Assembly (NCBI GenBank): GCA_965213775.1
Contig: CBDCAC010000006.1
Coordinates: 1 to 64,000 of the forward strand
DNA: 64,000 nucleotides
Source of the DNA: Lichenicoccus sp965213775
GTDB taxonomy: Bacteria; Pseudomonadota; Alphaproteobacteria; Acetobacterales; Acetobacteraceae
Reading direction: 5' to 3'
The stretch's first letter is position 1. Every line of letters begins with the position of its first letter. Of the stretch, positions 44,423-53,446 are shown in pieces. Made by a program: the position numbers and the translations under genes. The notes beneath the pieces were generated by a model. It saw only the letters and a program-made list of their open reading frames with translations. It ran no database searches and was not told the DNA's origin.

Positions 44423-46309
44423 TCAGCGCACCCCGGCCTGCAGCGCCAGCAGGCCGACCAGCAGCCGGGTGGCGTCCAGGGTGCCGGTGCCGGCGGCGTT
44501 GTCGTAGCCGGCGATGGCGTGGTAGCCCCAGTTGTCGCCGGCGGTGATGTCGGTGCTGGCGAGAGTGCCGAGCTGGAAGATCGCCGGGCTGATCTGGCCG
44601 ACGCGACCGCCCAGCGCCTGCACGAACAGCGCGTTCACGCCGTTGAGCTGCGGCGCCACGAAGCTGGTGCCGCCGTAGAAGTTCGAGACCGCCCCCTCCT
44701 CGATGTACTGATAGCCGGATTCCGGGTCGGCATTGGTGGAGATGTCGGGCAGGTTGCGGCCGGCGAAGTTGGCCGGCAGCAGGTTCTGCACCACGCTGCC
44801 CGAGCCGGTGTTCTCGGCGAAATTCTGGTTGGACTTGGTGGAGGTGATGCCCTTGGTGTCGCCCTGGTACCAGGGCCGCGCCCAGTACGAGCTGACCCCG
44901 CCGCCGCCGCCGACCGAGAACACGTCGGGGACGCCGATCGAGGACGCCTTGCCCTGTGCCGCCGCCTCGTTCGAGATGTAGTCCCAGCCCCAGGCCTGCT
45001 CCTTGGCGACGGTCAGCAGGATGCCGCTCGTGAGCTTCAGCGACAGCGGCAGCGTGGTGCCGCCGGCGGCGGTGACCAGCGGGTCGCTCGAGGGATGGTC
45101 GACGCTGAACGGCGCATTGCAGACCGGCGTGCTGGGCGTGGCGGTGCCGTACGGCGAGCAGCCGCGCACGGTGTCGAACGAGCCGGAATCGCCGGCGGCG
45201 ATGAACACCGTCTGGCCCTGCAGCGCCATCTCGAGGAAGGCGTCGTGGAACGCCTCCAGCAGGAAGCTGTCGCCGGTGGTCTGGGTCGCCTGGTTGTAGA
45301 AGAAGTCGAGTTCCGGCTGGCCCCAGCTCGACGAGATGGTGTCGGCGAGGTTCTCCGATGCCGCCGCCTCGAAGCCGTTGATGAAGTTGGCGTTGCTCAC
45401 GTTCGGCGCGATGTAGACGCGCAGATTGGCGGCCGGCGCGATCGAGCCGGACTCCTCGACGTCGAGGTCGGTCTCGCCCTCGCCGTCGGCATTGTTGGTG
45501 CTGGCTGTCTCGCCGCCGTCCACGTTCACCTTGGTGATGCGCGACGACGACACGTGCAGGCCGGTCTGGCTCCAGAACAGGTAGGCGTCCGACGTCTTGA
45601 AATCGTTCAGCGTCACGATGCCGATGGTGCTGCCGCGGCCGGTGATGCCGAGCTGGGCCAGCGGCGTGACATCGTAGAACTTCTCGAAATCCACCGGCAG
45701 ATAGTTGCCCGACGTGCCGCCGACCAGGCTGCCCGCGACCGCGCGCGGGGCGGCGGCGGCGCCGAGGGCGGCGATCACGTGGCGCGGCTCGGGATGGGTT
45801 ACGGTGTCGAAGCCGCCGATGCCGCGGACCAGCCCGGCGAGTGCGGGCGGCATGCGCATCGGCGTGGTCGAGGCGATGCCGCTGCGCCCGTTCAGGGTGA
45901 AGTGCTTGAGCGTCAGGCCGAGCGCGCTCTGCGCGGTGCCGGCGAGGCTGACCGCCTCGATCGCCAGGTGGTTCGGATAGACGGTCTCGATGGTGAAGCC
46001 GAGACCCTCGAGGATCGCCTCGACGTTGGCGATCTGGTTGTCGGTGGCGCCGTAGCTGGCGACGAATTGCGGCACGCTGAGGAACCGGTGGTAGGTCGCG
46101 CTGCCGGGTGTCTGGATGGCGCGCGCGGCGGCCTCGGCGGCCGCCTCGTTACGCACCGGCAGGTAGATGGTCAGCGCCAGCGGGTCGCCGATCGCCACGT
46201 CGGAGGGGGCCGCCGCGCGCGCGGGCGCGCCCGACCACAGGGCGGGCGACAGAGCGGTCAGCACGGATGCCACCGAGACGGCCAGGCGACGCTTCAGGTA
46301 ACGCGACAT
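44423..46309 (-). CDS. Secreted S53 family peptidase (sedolisin/kumamolisin-like)
   Basis: Serine-carboxyl protease of 628 residues with a signal peptide (about residues 1-33), a pro-kumamolisin activation domain (PVRNEAAAEAAARA to about 190) and the catalytic domain. Catalytic residues fit E279 and D283 in GEGETDLDVE, an Asp in FIAAGDSGSF, and Ser549 in GGTSFVAPQLNG; TDITAGDN and YDNAAGTG near the end suit the calcium site. Such enzymes work at low pH. ATG at 46309 follows AGGGGAAC. No neighbour explains its role; it is likely a scavenging protease of an acid-tolerant organism. Confidence 0.93.
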   Translation of the reverse strand: MSRYLKRRLAVSVASVLTALSPALWSGAPARAAAPSDVAIGDPLALTIYLPVRNEAAAEAAARAIQTPGSATYHRFLSVPQFVASYGATDNQIANVEAILEGLGFTIETVYPNHLAIEAVSLAGTAQSALGLTLKHFTLNGRSGIASTTPMRMPPALAGLVRGIGGFDTVTHPEPRHVIAALGAAAAPRAVAGSLVGGTSGNYLPVDFEKFYDVTPLAQLGITGRGSTIGIVTLNDFKTSDAYLFWSQTGLHVSSSRITKVNVDGGETASTNNADGEGETDLDVEESGSIAPAANLRVYIAPNVSNANFINGFEAAASENLADTISSSWGQPELDFFYNQATQTTGDSFLLEAFHDAFLEMALQGQTVFIAAGDSGSFDTVRGCSPYGTATPSTPVCNAPFSVDHPSSDPLVTAAGGTTLPLSLKLTSGILLTVAKEQAWGWDYISNEAAAQGKASSIGVPDVFSVGGGGGVSSYWARPWYQGDTKGITSTKSNQNFAENTGSGSVVQNLLPANFAGRNLPDISTNADPESGYQYIEEGAVSNFYGGTSFVAPQLNGVNALFVQALGGRVGQISPAIFQLGTLASTDITAGDNWGYHAIAGYDNAAGTGTLDATRLLVGLLALQAGVR

Positions 46310-46498
46310 CAAGTTCCCCTACGTTCCATCGACGGACCCGACTGCACCCGCGCCGAGGCCGGTCGGCATCGGCGGGTCGGACGATCTCGATCCTCGTCGT
46401 GTCGTACAGTTAATGAGACGTCCATCACGGCGTCAAGCGGTTCGCGAGCGTCACGCGCGGCCGTGATCTCGGCCGGGCGGCCGGGCGGCGTCGGCGGC

Positions 46499-47347
46499 TC
46501 AGCGCTTCAGCAGGCCGGCATGGTGCGAGAGCTGGTCCGCGATCACGCTCTGGACGAACCAGTAGGAATGGTCGTAGCCGCGATGCAGCCGCAGGGTCAG
46601 CGCCTGGCCCGACAGCGCCGCCGCCTGCGCCAGGGCGTCCGGGCGCAGCTGCTCGACGAGGTACTGGTCGGCCTCGCCCTGATCGATCAGGATGGTGTCG
46701 CGCCGGGTATGGCCGTCGCGCAGCAGCAGGCAGGCATCTTGCGCCGCCCAGTCGGCGCGGTCGGCGCCGAGATAGCGCGCGAACGCCTTTTCGCCCCAGG
46801 GAGAGGCGGCCGGATGGGCGATCGGCGACAGCGCCGACACCGACTGCCAGCGATCGGGCTCGCGCAGCCCCAGCACCAGCGCGCCGTGGCCGCCCATGGA
46901 GTGGCCGATGATCCCGCGACGATCCGGCGCCACCGCGAACTCCGCCTCCGCCCAGGCGGGCAGCTCGCGCGAGACGTGGCTGGCCATGCGGTAATGCGCC
47001 GACCAGGGCGACTCGGTGGCGTCGAGGTAGAAACCCGCGCCGGTGCCGAAATCCCAGTCCACGTCCTCGCCGGCGATGCCGGCGCCGCGCGGGCTGGTGT
47101 CCGACGCGACGACCGCGAGACCGTGTGCCGCGGCGGCGCGCAGGATCCCCGACTTGGTGACGAAGCTCTGCTCGTCGCAGGTCAGCCCGGCCAGCGCATA
47201 CAGCGCCGGCACCGCCTCCCCCGCCAGCGCCTGGGCCGGCAGGAACACGGCGAAGCGCGCCTCCAGCCCGAGCGCCTCCGAAGGGCGGCTGTAGAAGCCG
47301 AGGCGGCCGTCGAAGCAGCGGTGCTCGGCGCGCACGGTGAGCGCCAT
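46499..47347 (-). CDS. fghA: S-formylglutathione hydrolase
   Basis: Alpha/beta hydrolase (esterase D type), 282 residues, cleaving S-formylglutathione to formate and glutathione. The nucleophile elbow is GHSMGGHGALVL; ALAGLTCDEQSFVTKSG carries the conserved cysteine, and RGYDHSYWFV the catalytic His. It starts three bases after the stop of the formaldehyde dehydrogenase gene, completing the glutathione-dependent formaldehyde detoxification pathway. Confidence 0.95.
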   Translation of the reverse strand: MALTVRAEHRCFDGRLGFYSRPSEALGLEARFAVFLPAQALAGEAVPALYALAGLTCDEQSFVTKSGILRAAAAHGLAVVASDTSPRGAGIAGEDVDWDFGTGAGFYLDATESPWSAHYRMASHVSRELPAWAEAEFAVAPDRRGIIGHSMGGHGALVLGLREPDRWQSVSALSPIAHPAASPWGEKAFARYLGADRADWAAQDACLLLRDGHTRRDTILIDQGEADQYLVEQLRPDALAQAAALSGQALTLRLHRGYDHSYWFVQSVIADQLSHHAGLLKR

Positions 47348-47350
47348 CGC

Positions 47351-48466
47351 TCAGTACACCACGACGCTGCGTATGCTCTCGCCGCGCGTCATCAGCTCGA
47401 AGCCCTCGTTGATCCGCTCCAGCGGCAGCCGGTGGGTGATCAGCTCGTCGATCTCGATCCGGCCGTCCATGTACCAATCGACGATCCTGGGCACGTCGGT
47501 GCGACCGCGGGCGCCGCCGAACGCCGAGCCGATCCAGCGCCGCCCGGTGACCAGCTGGAACGGGCGGGTGGAGATCTCCTGGCCGGCGCCGGCGACGCCG
47601 ATCACGGTCGAGACCCCCCAGCCGCGATGCGTGCACTCCAGCGCCTGGCGCATCAGGGTGGTGCTGCCGACGCACTCGAAGGAGTAGTCGGCACCGCCGC
47701 CGGTGAGCTCGACCAGATGGCCCACCAGGTCGCCGTCCGGCCCCAGATCGCGCGGGTTGACGAAGTGCGTCATGCCGAAGCGGCGCGCCGTCGCCTCGCG
47801 CCGCGGGTTGAGGTCGACGCCCACGATCATGCCGGCGCCGATCATGCGCGCACCCTGGATCACGTTCAGCCCGATGCCGCCGAGGCCGAACACCACCACG
47901 GTGCTGCCGGTCTCCACCTTGGCGGTGAACAGCACCGCGCCGATGCCGGTGGTGACGCCGCAGCCGATATAGCAGATCGTGTCGAACGGCGCGTCGTCGC
48001 GCACCCGCGCCAGCGCGATCTCCGGCAGCACCGTGTAGTTGGCGAACGTCGAGCAGCCCATGTAGTGCAGCACCGGTGCGCCGCGGCACGAGAAGCGCGA
48101 GGTGCCGTCGGGCATCAGGCCCCTGCCCTGGGTCGTTCGGATCGCGGTGCACAGGTTGGTCTTGCGTGACAGGCACGATCTGCACTGCCGGCATTCCGGC
48201 GTGTAGAGCGCGATCACGTGATCGCCCGGCTTCAAGCCGGTGACGCCGGCTCCCACCTCGACCACCACGCCGGCGCCCTCGTGACCGAGGATGGCCGGGA
48301 ACAGCCCCTCCGGATCGGCGCCGGAGAGGGTGTACTTGTCGGTGTGGCACAGGCCGGTGGCGCGGATCTCCACCAGCACCTCGCCGGCGCGCGGCCCCTC
48401 GAGCTGCACCGTCTCGATCGACAGGGGTTGTCCGGCCTCGAAGGCCACCGCCGCGCGCACGTCCAT
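47351..48466 (-). CDS. frmA: S-(hydroxymethyl)glutathione dehydrogenase / class III alcohol dehydrogenase
   Basis: Zinc-dependent dehydrogenase of 371 residues. Catalytic zinc ligands are in GLCHTDKYTLSG and GHEGAGVVVEVG; structural zinc cysteines are in PECRQCRSCLSRKTNLC; NAD-binding is FGLGGIGLNVIQGARM. CRGAPVLHYMGCSTFANYTV is the class III signature. GGAGGA lies six bases before ATG 48466. Operon with fghA. Confidence 0.95.
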   Translation of the reverse strand: MDVRAAVAFEAGQPLSIETVQLEGPRAGEVLVEIRATGLCHTDKYTLSGADPEGLFPAILGHEGAGVVVEVGAGVTGLKPGDHVIALYTPECRQCRSCLSRKTNLCTAIRTTQGRGLMPDGTSRFSCRGAPVLHYMGCSTFANYTVLPEIALARVRDDAPFDTICYIGCGVTTGIGAVLFTAKVETGSTVVVFGLGGIGLNVIQGARMIGAGMIVGVDLNPRREATARRFGMTHFVNPRDLGPDGDLVGHLVELTGGGADYSFECVGSTTLMRQALECTHRGWGVSTVIGVAGAGQEISTRPFQLVTGRRWIGSAFGGARGRTDVPRIVDWYMDGRIEIDELITHRLPLERINEGFELMTRGESIRSVVVY

Positions 48467-48515
48467 GGCCGTCCTCCGGATGCAGGCGGGATGCAATACG
48501 TGGGCGCGTGCCGCG

Positions 48516-49442
48516 TCAACGCTCGTCGCGGAAATACGGCAGGCCGAGCGCCGCGGGCGCCGGCAGCGCCGCGCGGCCGCCCGACAGCAGCGAGGGCAGG
48601 ATCATGAACAGGATCGTGGCCAGGTACGGCAGCATGGCGAGAAAGGCGGACGGCAGGCCCCAGTCATGCGCCTGGGCGAGATAGCCGAACGCATCCACCG
48701 CGCCGAACAGCAGTGCGCCGGCGGCGACGCGCAGCGGCCGGTGGCCGGCGAAGATCACCAGCGCCACCGCGATCCAGCCGCGCCCGGCGACCACGCTCTC
48801 GGACCAGGACGGCACGAAGCCGAGCGTGAGGTAGGCGCCGGCGCCCGCGGCGAGTCCCGCCCCGACGGTGACGTAGACGAAGCGCAGCGGCAGCACGCGC
48901 AAGCCCGCGGCGTCGGCGGCGGCCGGGTTCTCGCCCACGGCGCGCAGCGACAGCCCGTGCCGGGTGCCGAACAGCAGCAGGTGGATCGCCGCCGGCAGCG
49001 CCAGCCAGGTGAGCAGCACCAGCAGGTTCTGCGAGAACAGCGCCTGCCCGAGCACCGGCAGGCGGTCGAGCAGCGGCACGTGCAGCCGCTCGAACACCGC
49101 CTGCGCCGGCTGTCCTGCGTAGGGGCGCCCCAGCGTGGCGGCGAGGCCGCTGCCGCCCAGGGTCAGCGCCATGCCGCACAGCACCTGGTTCGCCCGCATC
49201 ACCACGGTGGCCAGCGCGAACACCGCGCCGGCCAGCATGCCGACGGCGCAGGCGGCGGCGAAACCCGCGTACGGGTCCCGGCTCGCGGCGGCGGCGGCGA
49301 TGGCGGTGATGCCGCCCAGCGCCATCAGCCCCTCGACGCCCAGGTTGAGCACGCCCACCCGCTCGGCCAGCAGCTCGCCCAGGCCCGCCATCGCCAGCAC
49401 GCCGCCCGACAGCAACGCGTCGCCGAGCAGGTCGGCTAGCAT
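48516..49442 (-). CDS. ABC transporter permease, BMP/nucleoside type (second permease)
   Basis: 308 residues with about eight membrane segments. GVLNLGVEGLMALGG and RANQVLCGMALTLGGSGLA are typical of YufQ/NupQ-type permeases of nucleoside ABC importers. RAVGENPAAADAAGL is the cytoplasmic coupling motif (EAA-like). It overlaps the first permease by seven bases and ends the four-gene unit. Confidence 0.92.
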   Translation of the reverse strand: MLADLLGDALLSGGVLAMAGLGELLAERVGVLNLGVEGLMALGGITAIAAAAASRDPYAGFAAACAVGMLAGAVFALATVVMRANQVLCGMALTLGGSGLAATLGRPYAGQPAQAVFERLHVPLLDRLPVLGQALFSQNLLVLLTWLALPAAIHLLLFGTRHGLSLRAVGENPAAADAAGLRVLPLRFVYVTVGAGLAAGAGAYLTLGFVPSWSESVVAGRGWIAVALVIFAGHRPLRVAAGALLFGAVDAFGYLAQAHDWGLPSAFLAMLPYLATILFMILPSLLSGGRAALPAPAALGLPYFRDER

Positions 49443-50509
49443 GGCCGGCGCCGCAGCCGCACCGGGCGGTACGCCACCAGCCGCTCGCCGATCGCGGCGC
49501 ACAGCAGGATCAATCCCACGAACGCCATCGCCGCCGAGGCGGGAAGCCCGTGGGTCTGCAGGATGGTGCCGGCGTTGAGCACCACCGCCATCAGCGCGCC
49601 GGTGCATACCGCGCCCAGCGGCGAGGCGCTGGCCAGCACCGCGACGATGATCCCGGTATAGCCGTAGCCGTTCGACAGCCCGCCCTCCAGCCGGTGCACG
49701 GTGCCGGCGAGCTCGACCATGCCGGCGAGCCCGGCGATGGCGCCGCTCAGCAGCATCGCCTGCAGCAGCCGGGCGCGCACCGGCATGCCGGCGTAGGCGG
49801 CGGCCTCGCGGTTGGCGCCGCACAGCCGCAGCTCGTAGCCCCAGCGCGTGTTGCGGCAGGCGAAGGCCAGCAGCAGCGCCAGCAGCAGGGCCGCGAACAG
49901 CCCCCAATGCACCGGGCCGCAATGCCAGGCGTGCGGCAGGCGGGGGATCGCGTACGGGATGCGGCGGGTCTGCCCGGTCACCGAGCTGCGCTGGTCGCGC
50001 CAGCTGCCGGTGGCGAGGTCTGCCACCAGCAGGCGCGCGACGAAGTTGAGCAGCAGGGTGGTGATGATCTCGCTGGTGCCGAGCGTCAGCCGCGCCAGGG
50101 CCGGCACCGCGATCCAGGCGGCACCGCCGAGACCGCCCGCGAGCGCCATCGCCGCCAGCATCACGGCCGGGCTGCCGTGCACGAACAGCCCGACGGCCGC
50201 GGCACCTACCGCGCCGGCGTAGAACTGCCCGTCGGCGCCGACGTTCCACAGGCCCACCCGCAGCATCATCGAGACCGACAGCCCGGTCAGGATCAGCGGC
50301 GTCGCCAGCAGCGCCAGGTCCTGCAGCCCGAAGCGCCCGGCGCTGGCGCGCACGATCGCGGCCGTGAGGGCGAGCGGAGACCAGCCCAGCAGCGCCAGCA
50401 CGATCCCGCCCAGCAGCAGCGCCACCACCGCCGAGACCGCGTGCGAGGTCACCCGCAGCGGCGCCGGCACCGAGGGCATGCGCTGGACCGTCCAGCCGCT
50501 GCCGCTCAC
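49436..50509 (-). CDS. ABC transporter permease, BMP/nucleoside type (first permease)
   Basis: 357 residues, about nine membrane segments. LRVGLWNVGADGQFYAGAVG and TSEIITTLLLNFVARLLV match YufP/NupP-type permeases; RLCGANREAAAYAGM is the coupling loop. GTG start overlaps the ATPase stop (GTGA). Confidence 0.92.
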   Translation of the reverse strand: MSGSGWTVQRMPSVPAPLRVTSHAVSAVVALLLGGIVLALLGWSPLALTAAIVRASAGRFGLQDLALLATPLILTGLSVSMMLRVGLWNVGADGQFYAGAVGAAAVGLFVHGSPAVMLAAMALAGGLGGAAWIAVPALARLTLGTSEIITTLLLNFVARLLVADLATGSWRDQRSSVTGQTRRIPYAIPRLPHAWHCGPVHWGLFAALLLALLLAFACRNTRWGYELRLCGANREAAAYAGMPVRARLLQAMLLSGAIAGLAGMVELAGTVHRLEGGLSNGYGYTGIIVAVLASASPLGAVCTGALMAVVLNAGTILQTHGLPASAAMAFVGLILLCAAIGERLVAYRPVRLRRRPC

Positions 50510-52023
50510 GCGGCATCCGCCCCGGCATGGCCGCTCATCAGCAGGCCGAGCCGCTCGGCGTCGGCGGTCCGCGCCGGCAGGATGCCGCTGATCCTGCCGC
50601 GGAACAGCACCGCGATGCGGTCGGCCTGCTCCAGCAGTTCGTCGATCTCCTCGGAGATCAGCACGATCGCGGCACCCGCCGCGCGCAGGCGACGCATGCG
50701 CGCGTGCAGCGCCGTGACGGCGCCGACATCCAGGCCGCGCGTCGGGTAGGCGGCCACCAGCAGACGGCGCGCGACGCGCATCTCGCGCTCCGCCACCAGG
50801 CGCTGCTGGTTGCCGCCGGAGAGGTTGCGCGCGGCCAGCCCGGGCTGCTGACGGTCCAGGGCGGCGTCGCCGATGATGCGCTGCCCGAGCCGGCGCGCCC
50901 GCGCCGGGCTGAAGCCGAGCCGCCCGCAGACCGGTGCTGCGCGGTACTCGCGCAGCACCGCGTTCTCGGCCAGCGACAGGTCGCCGGCCAGCGCGGTGCG
51001 CAGCCGGTCCTCCGGGATGTGGCCGATGCCGCGACGCGCGAAGCCGAGCGCATCCGGGCGGCGCACCGCCACGCCGTCGATCAGCACCTCGCCCTGCTGC
51101 GGGGCGACGCAGCCGCTGAGCACCTCGCTCAGCGTGCGCTGGCCGTTGCCGGCGACGCCGGCGATGCCGAGCGTCTCGCCGGCGCGCACGTCGAGATCGA
51201 CGCCGTCGAGCAGGGCGACGCCGCGGCCGTCGCGCACCACGACGCCGCGCAGGCTGAGCATCACCGCGCCGGCGGTCGCGGGCGAGGCCGCCTCGGGGGG
51301 CGGCAGGGGCGTCTCGCCGACGATCAGCCGCGCCAGCGTCGCTCGGCTGGCCCCGGCACTGGCCTGAGTCGCGACCGATCGTCCGCCGCGCATCACCGTC
51401 ACCCGGTCGGCGATCTCCAGCACCTCGCCCAGCTTGTGGCTGATCAGGATCACCGCGTTGCCCTGGGCGCGGAAGGCGCGCAGTGCGGCGAACAGCGCGC
51501 GCACCTCCTGCGGCGTCAGCACCGCCGTCGGCTCGTCGAGGATCAGCACCCGCGCGCCGCGCGCCAGCACGCGCAGGATCTCGACGCGCTGCTGCTCGCC
51601 GGCCGAGATGTCGCGCACCCGCGCACCCGGCGCCACCGCCAGGCCGAAGCGCGCGGAGAGCGCGGCGCTGCGCGCCTCCAGCACCGCGGGAGACGCCCGC
51701 CGCGGCGTCTCGGACCAGCCGAGATGGATGTTCTCGGCGACCGTGAAGGCCTGCACCAGCTTGAAGTGCTGGTGCACCATGCCGATGCCGGTGGCGATCG
51801 CGGCGGCCGGCCCGTCCAGCCGGCGCCGGCTGCCCTCGATGAAGATCGCGCCGGCGTCGGGCTGATACAGGCCGGTGAGCACGTTCATCAGGGTGGACTT
51901 GCCGGCGCCGTTCTCGCCCAGCAGGGCGTGGATCTCGCCGCCGTCGAGGTCGAAATCCACGCCGTCATTGGCCAGCATGCCGTAGAACGACTTGGTGATG
52001 CCGCGCAGCGAGACCAGCGGCAC
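50506..52023 (-). CDS. ABC transporter ATP-binding protein, tandem-domain nucleoside/sugar type
   Basis: 505 residues with two ABC domains. In the first, Walker A is GENGAGKST and ISAGEQQRVEILRVLA the signature, LILDEPTAVLTPQE Walker B. In the second, Walker A is degenerate (GVAGNGQRT) with NLSGGNQQRLVAEREM as signature, as known for this subfamily. GTG start eight bases after the binding-protein gene. Powers import of the BMP-bound substrate. Confidence 0.94.
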   Translation of the reverse strand: MPLVSLRGITKSFYGMLANDGVDFDLDGGEIHALLGENGAGKSTLMNVLTGLYQPDAGAIFIEGSRRRLDGPAAAIATGIGMVHQHFKLVQAFTVAENIHLGWSETPRRASPAVLEARSAALSARFGLAVAPGARVRDISAGEQQRVEILRVLARGARVLILDEPTAVLTPQEVRALFAALRAFRAQGNAVILISHKLGEVLEIADRVTVMRGGRSVATQASAGASRATLARLIVGETPLPPPEAASPATAGAVMLSLRGVVVRDGRGVALLDGVDLDVRAGETLGIAGVAGNGQRTLSEVLSGCVAPQQGEVLIDGVAVRRPDALGFARRGIGHIPEDRLRTALAGDLSLAENAVLREYRAAPVCGRLGFSPARARRLGQRIIGDAALDRQQPGLAARNLSGGNQQRLVAEREMRVARRLLVAAYPTRGLDVGAVTALHARMRRLRAAGAAIVLISEEIDELLEQADRIAVLFRGRISGILPARTADAERLGLLMSGHAGADAA

Positions 52024-52030
52024 GGGCGGC

Positions 52031-53140
52031 TCAGCTCAGCTTCAGGCCGCTGACGCCCTCGATCGGCCAATCCCACCCGTCGAGCGCGGACAGGCTCATG
52101 GTCTCGCCGGCGCGCACCCGCACCCGGCCGGCGGCGTCGCGTATCTCGCCGACGAACGGGTTGTAGCCCTCGCCGATGATCCGGCTGCGCACCTGGTCCG
52201 CGCGCGCCGCGACCGAAGCCGGCACCGTGGCGCCCCAGGCATCGCGGTCCACCCCGTGACCCACCGCGAGCAGCGTCCTGGCGCCGCCGGTCCATCGGCC
52301 GGCCAGGCGACGCCCGACCTCGCCGACGCAGAAGCCGTTCCAGTCCACCAGCGCCGAGCTGATATAGGCGTTGGGCCCCAGCGCGCGCATGTCGGTGTTC
52401 CAGGTGACGGCGCGTATGCCGGCCTTCTCGGCCACCGTCAGCACCGAGGCGTCGTCGAGGTTGCTGTAGATCAGGTCGACGCCGTTCTGCACCAGCGCCG
52501 AGGCCGCCTGCGACGCCGCCTGCGGATCGAACCAGGAGTTGATCAGGATCACCTGGATCGCCGCCTTCGGTGCTGTGCTGCGCGCGCCGAGCAGGAAGGC
52601 GTTGGCGCAGCCGTACACCGACGGCACCGGCAGCGAGCCGACGAAGCCGAGCCGCCCGGAGCGGCTGAGCTGGCCGGCCGCGACGCCCAGCACGTAGCTG
52701 ATCATCCAGTGCTGGATGTAGTACGAGCTCAGGTTCGCCGCGACGGCGTGGCCGTCGCACTCCAGGAACGCGACCTCCGTCGCATCCTCCGCCACCGAGC
52801 CGAGCAGGTCGCCGTACTCGGAGGTCGCGAAGACGATGTTGGCGCCGCTCTCGACGAACTGGCGGAAGGTGCGCGAGGCGTCGGCGGACACCGGGATGGT
52901 CTCCACCTCCAGGTATTTCGCCGCCGGATAGGCCGCCTTGACCGCGAGCAGGGCACGGTGGTGGGTGAAGGTCCAGCCGCCGTCGGAGATCGGGCCGATA
53001 TGGCCGAACGCGACCACCGCATCCTTCTCCGCCACCGCCGGCAGCAGGTCGGCGGCGCGCGCACCGCGCCGGCCCAGCAGCGGAGCTGGCACGGCGGCAC
53101 CGAGCAGGGTCATCACATTCCGGCGCGTGATAGGCTGCAT
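52031..53140 (-). CDS. BMP family ABC transporter substrate-binding protein
   Basis: 369 residues. An N-terminal TRRNVMTLLGAAV sequence looks like a twin-arginine or Sec signal. GHIGPISDGGWTFTHHRAL is the BMP ligand pocket start, and VFATSEYGDLL, LGVAAGQLS and NGVDLIYSNLDDAS match the family. Known BMP proteins bind purine nucleosides, but acyclic and other bases are possible. First gene of the importer operon, divergent from an oxygenase gene across a MITE-like element. Confidence 0.92.
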   Translation of the reverse strand: MQPITRRNVMTLLGAAVPAPLLGRRGARAADLLPAVAEKDAVVAFGHIGPISDGGWTFTHHRALLAVKAAYPAAKYLEVETIPVSADASRTFRQFVESGANIVFATSEYGDLLGSVAEDATEVAFLECDGHAVAANLSSYYIQHWMISYVLGVAAGQLSRSGRLGFVGSLPVPSVYGCANAFLLGARSTAPKAAIQVILINSWFDPQAASQAASALVQNGVDLIYSNLDDASVLTVAEKAGIRAVTWNTDMRALGPNAYISSALVDWNGFCVGEVGRRLAGRWTGGARTLLAVGHGVDRDAWGATVPASVAARADQVRSRIIGEGYNPFVGEIRDAAGRVRVRAGETMSLSALDGWDWPIEGVSGLKLS

Positions 53141-53199
53141 CGAGGCTCTCCCTGCCGTCGCCGGATGCTAGCAAGACGCACGCCATGGGCAACCGCTAG

Positions 53200-53380
53200 C
53201 AGGCTGCTGAAAAAGGCCGTTGGCTTAGAATGTTACGGAACGAAGGGAAGGCAAGGAGCTTCGCCTCTTGACCCCCTCAAAGGCAAGCCCCTGAAATCCT
53301 TGATCCTAGAAAATGGGGTTTGGGGCCTGTGGCCCCAACGGGTCAAGGGCAGAGCCCTTGCCTTGGTTTTCAGCAGGCTG
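53200..53380. mobile_element. MITE-like element with 14-bp terminal inverted repeats carrying a type B repeat (B5)
   Basis: CAGGCTGCTGAAAA at 53200-53213 and TTTTCAGCAGGCTG at 53367-53380 are inverted repeats matching at 13 of 14 positions. The 181-bp interior has no coding capacity. It includes a type B double hairpin: TTGGGGCC/GGCCCCAA at 53320-53338, CGGGTC, and CAAGGGC/GCCCTTG at 53344-53360. No target duplication is evident. It fills the 306-base gap between the BMP operon and the oxygenase gene; the rest of that gap holds no gene. Confidence 0.6.
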
Positions 53381-53446
53381 CCAGGCCGCGATCTTCGGCA
53401 TGGCTCTTGCTCCGATCCCGGCCGAGTACCCACGAGAGGCCACGCC

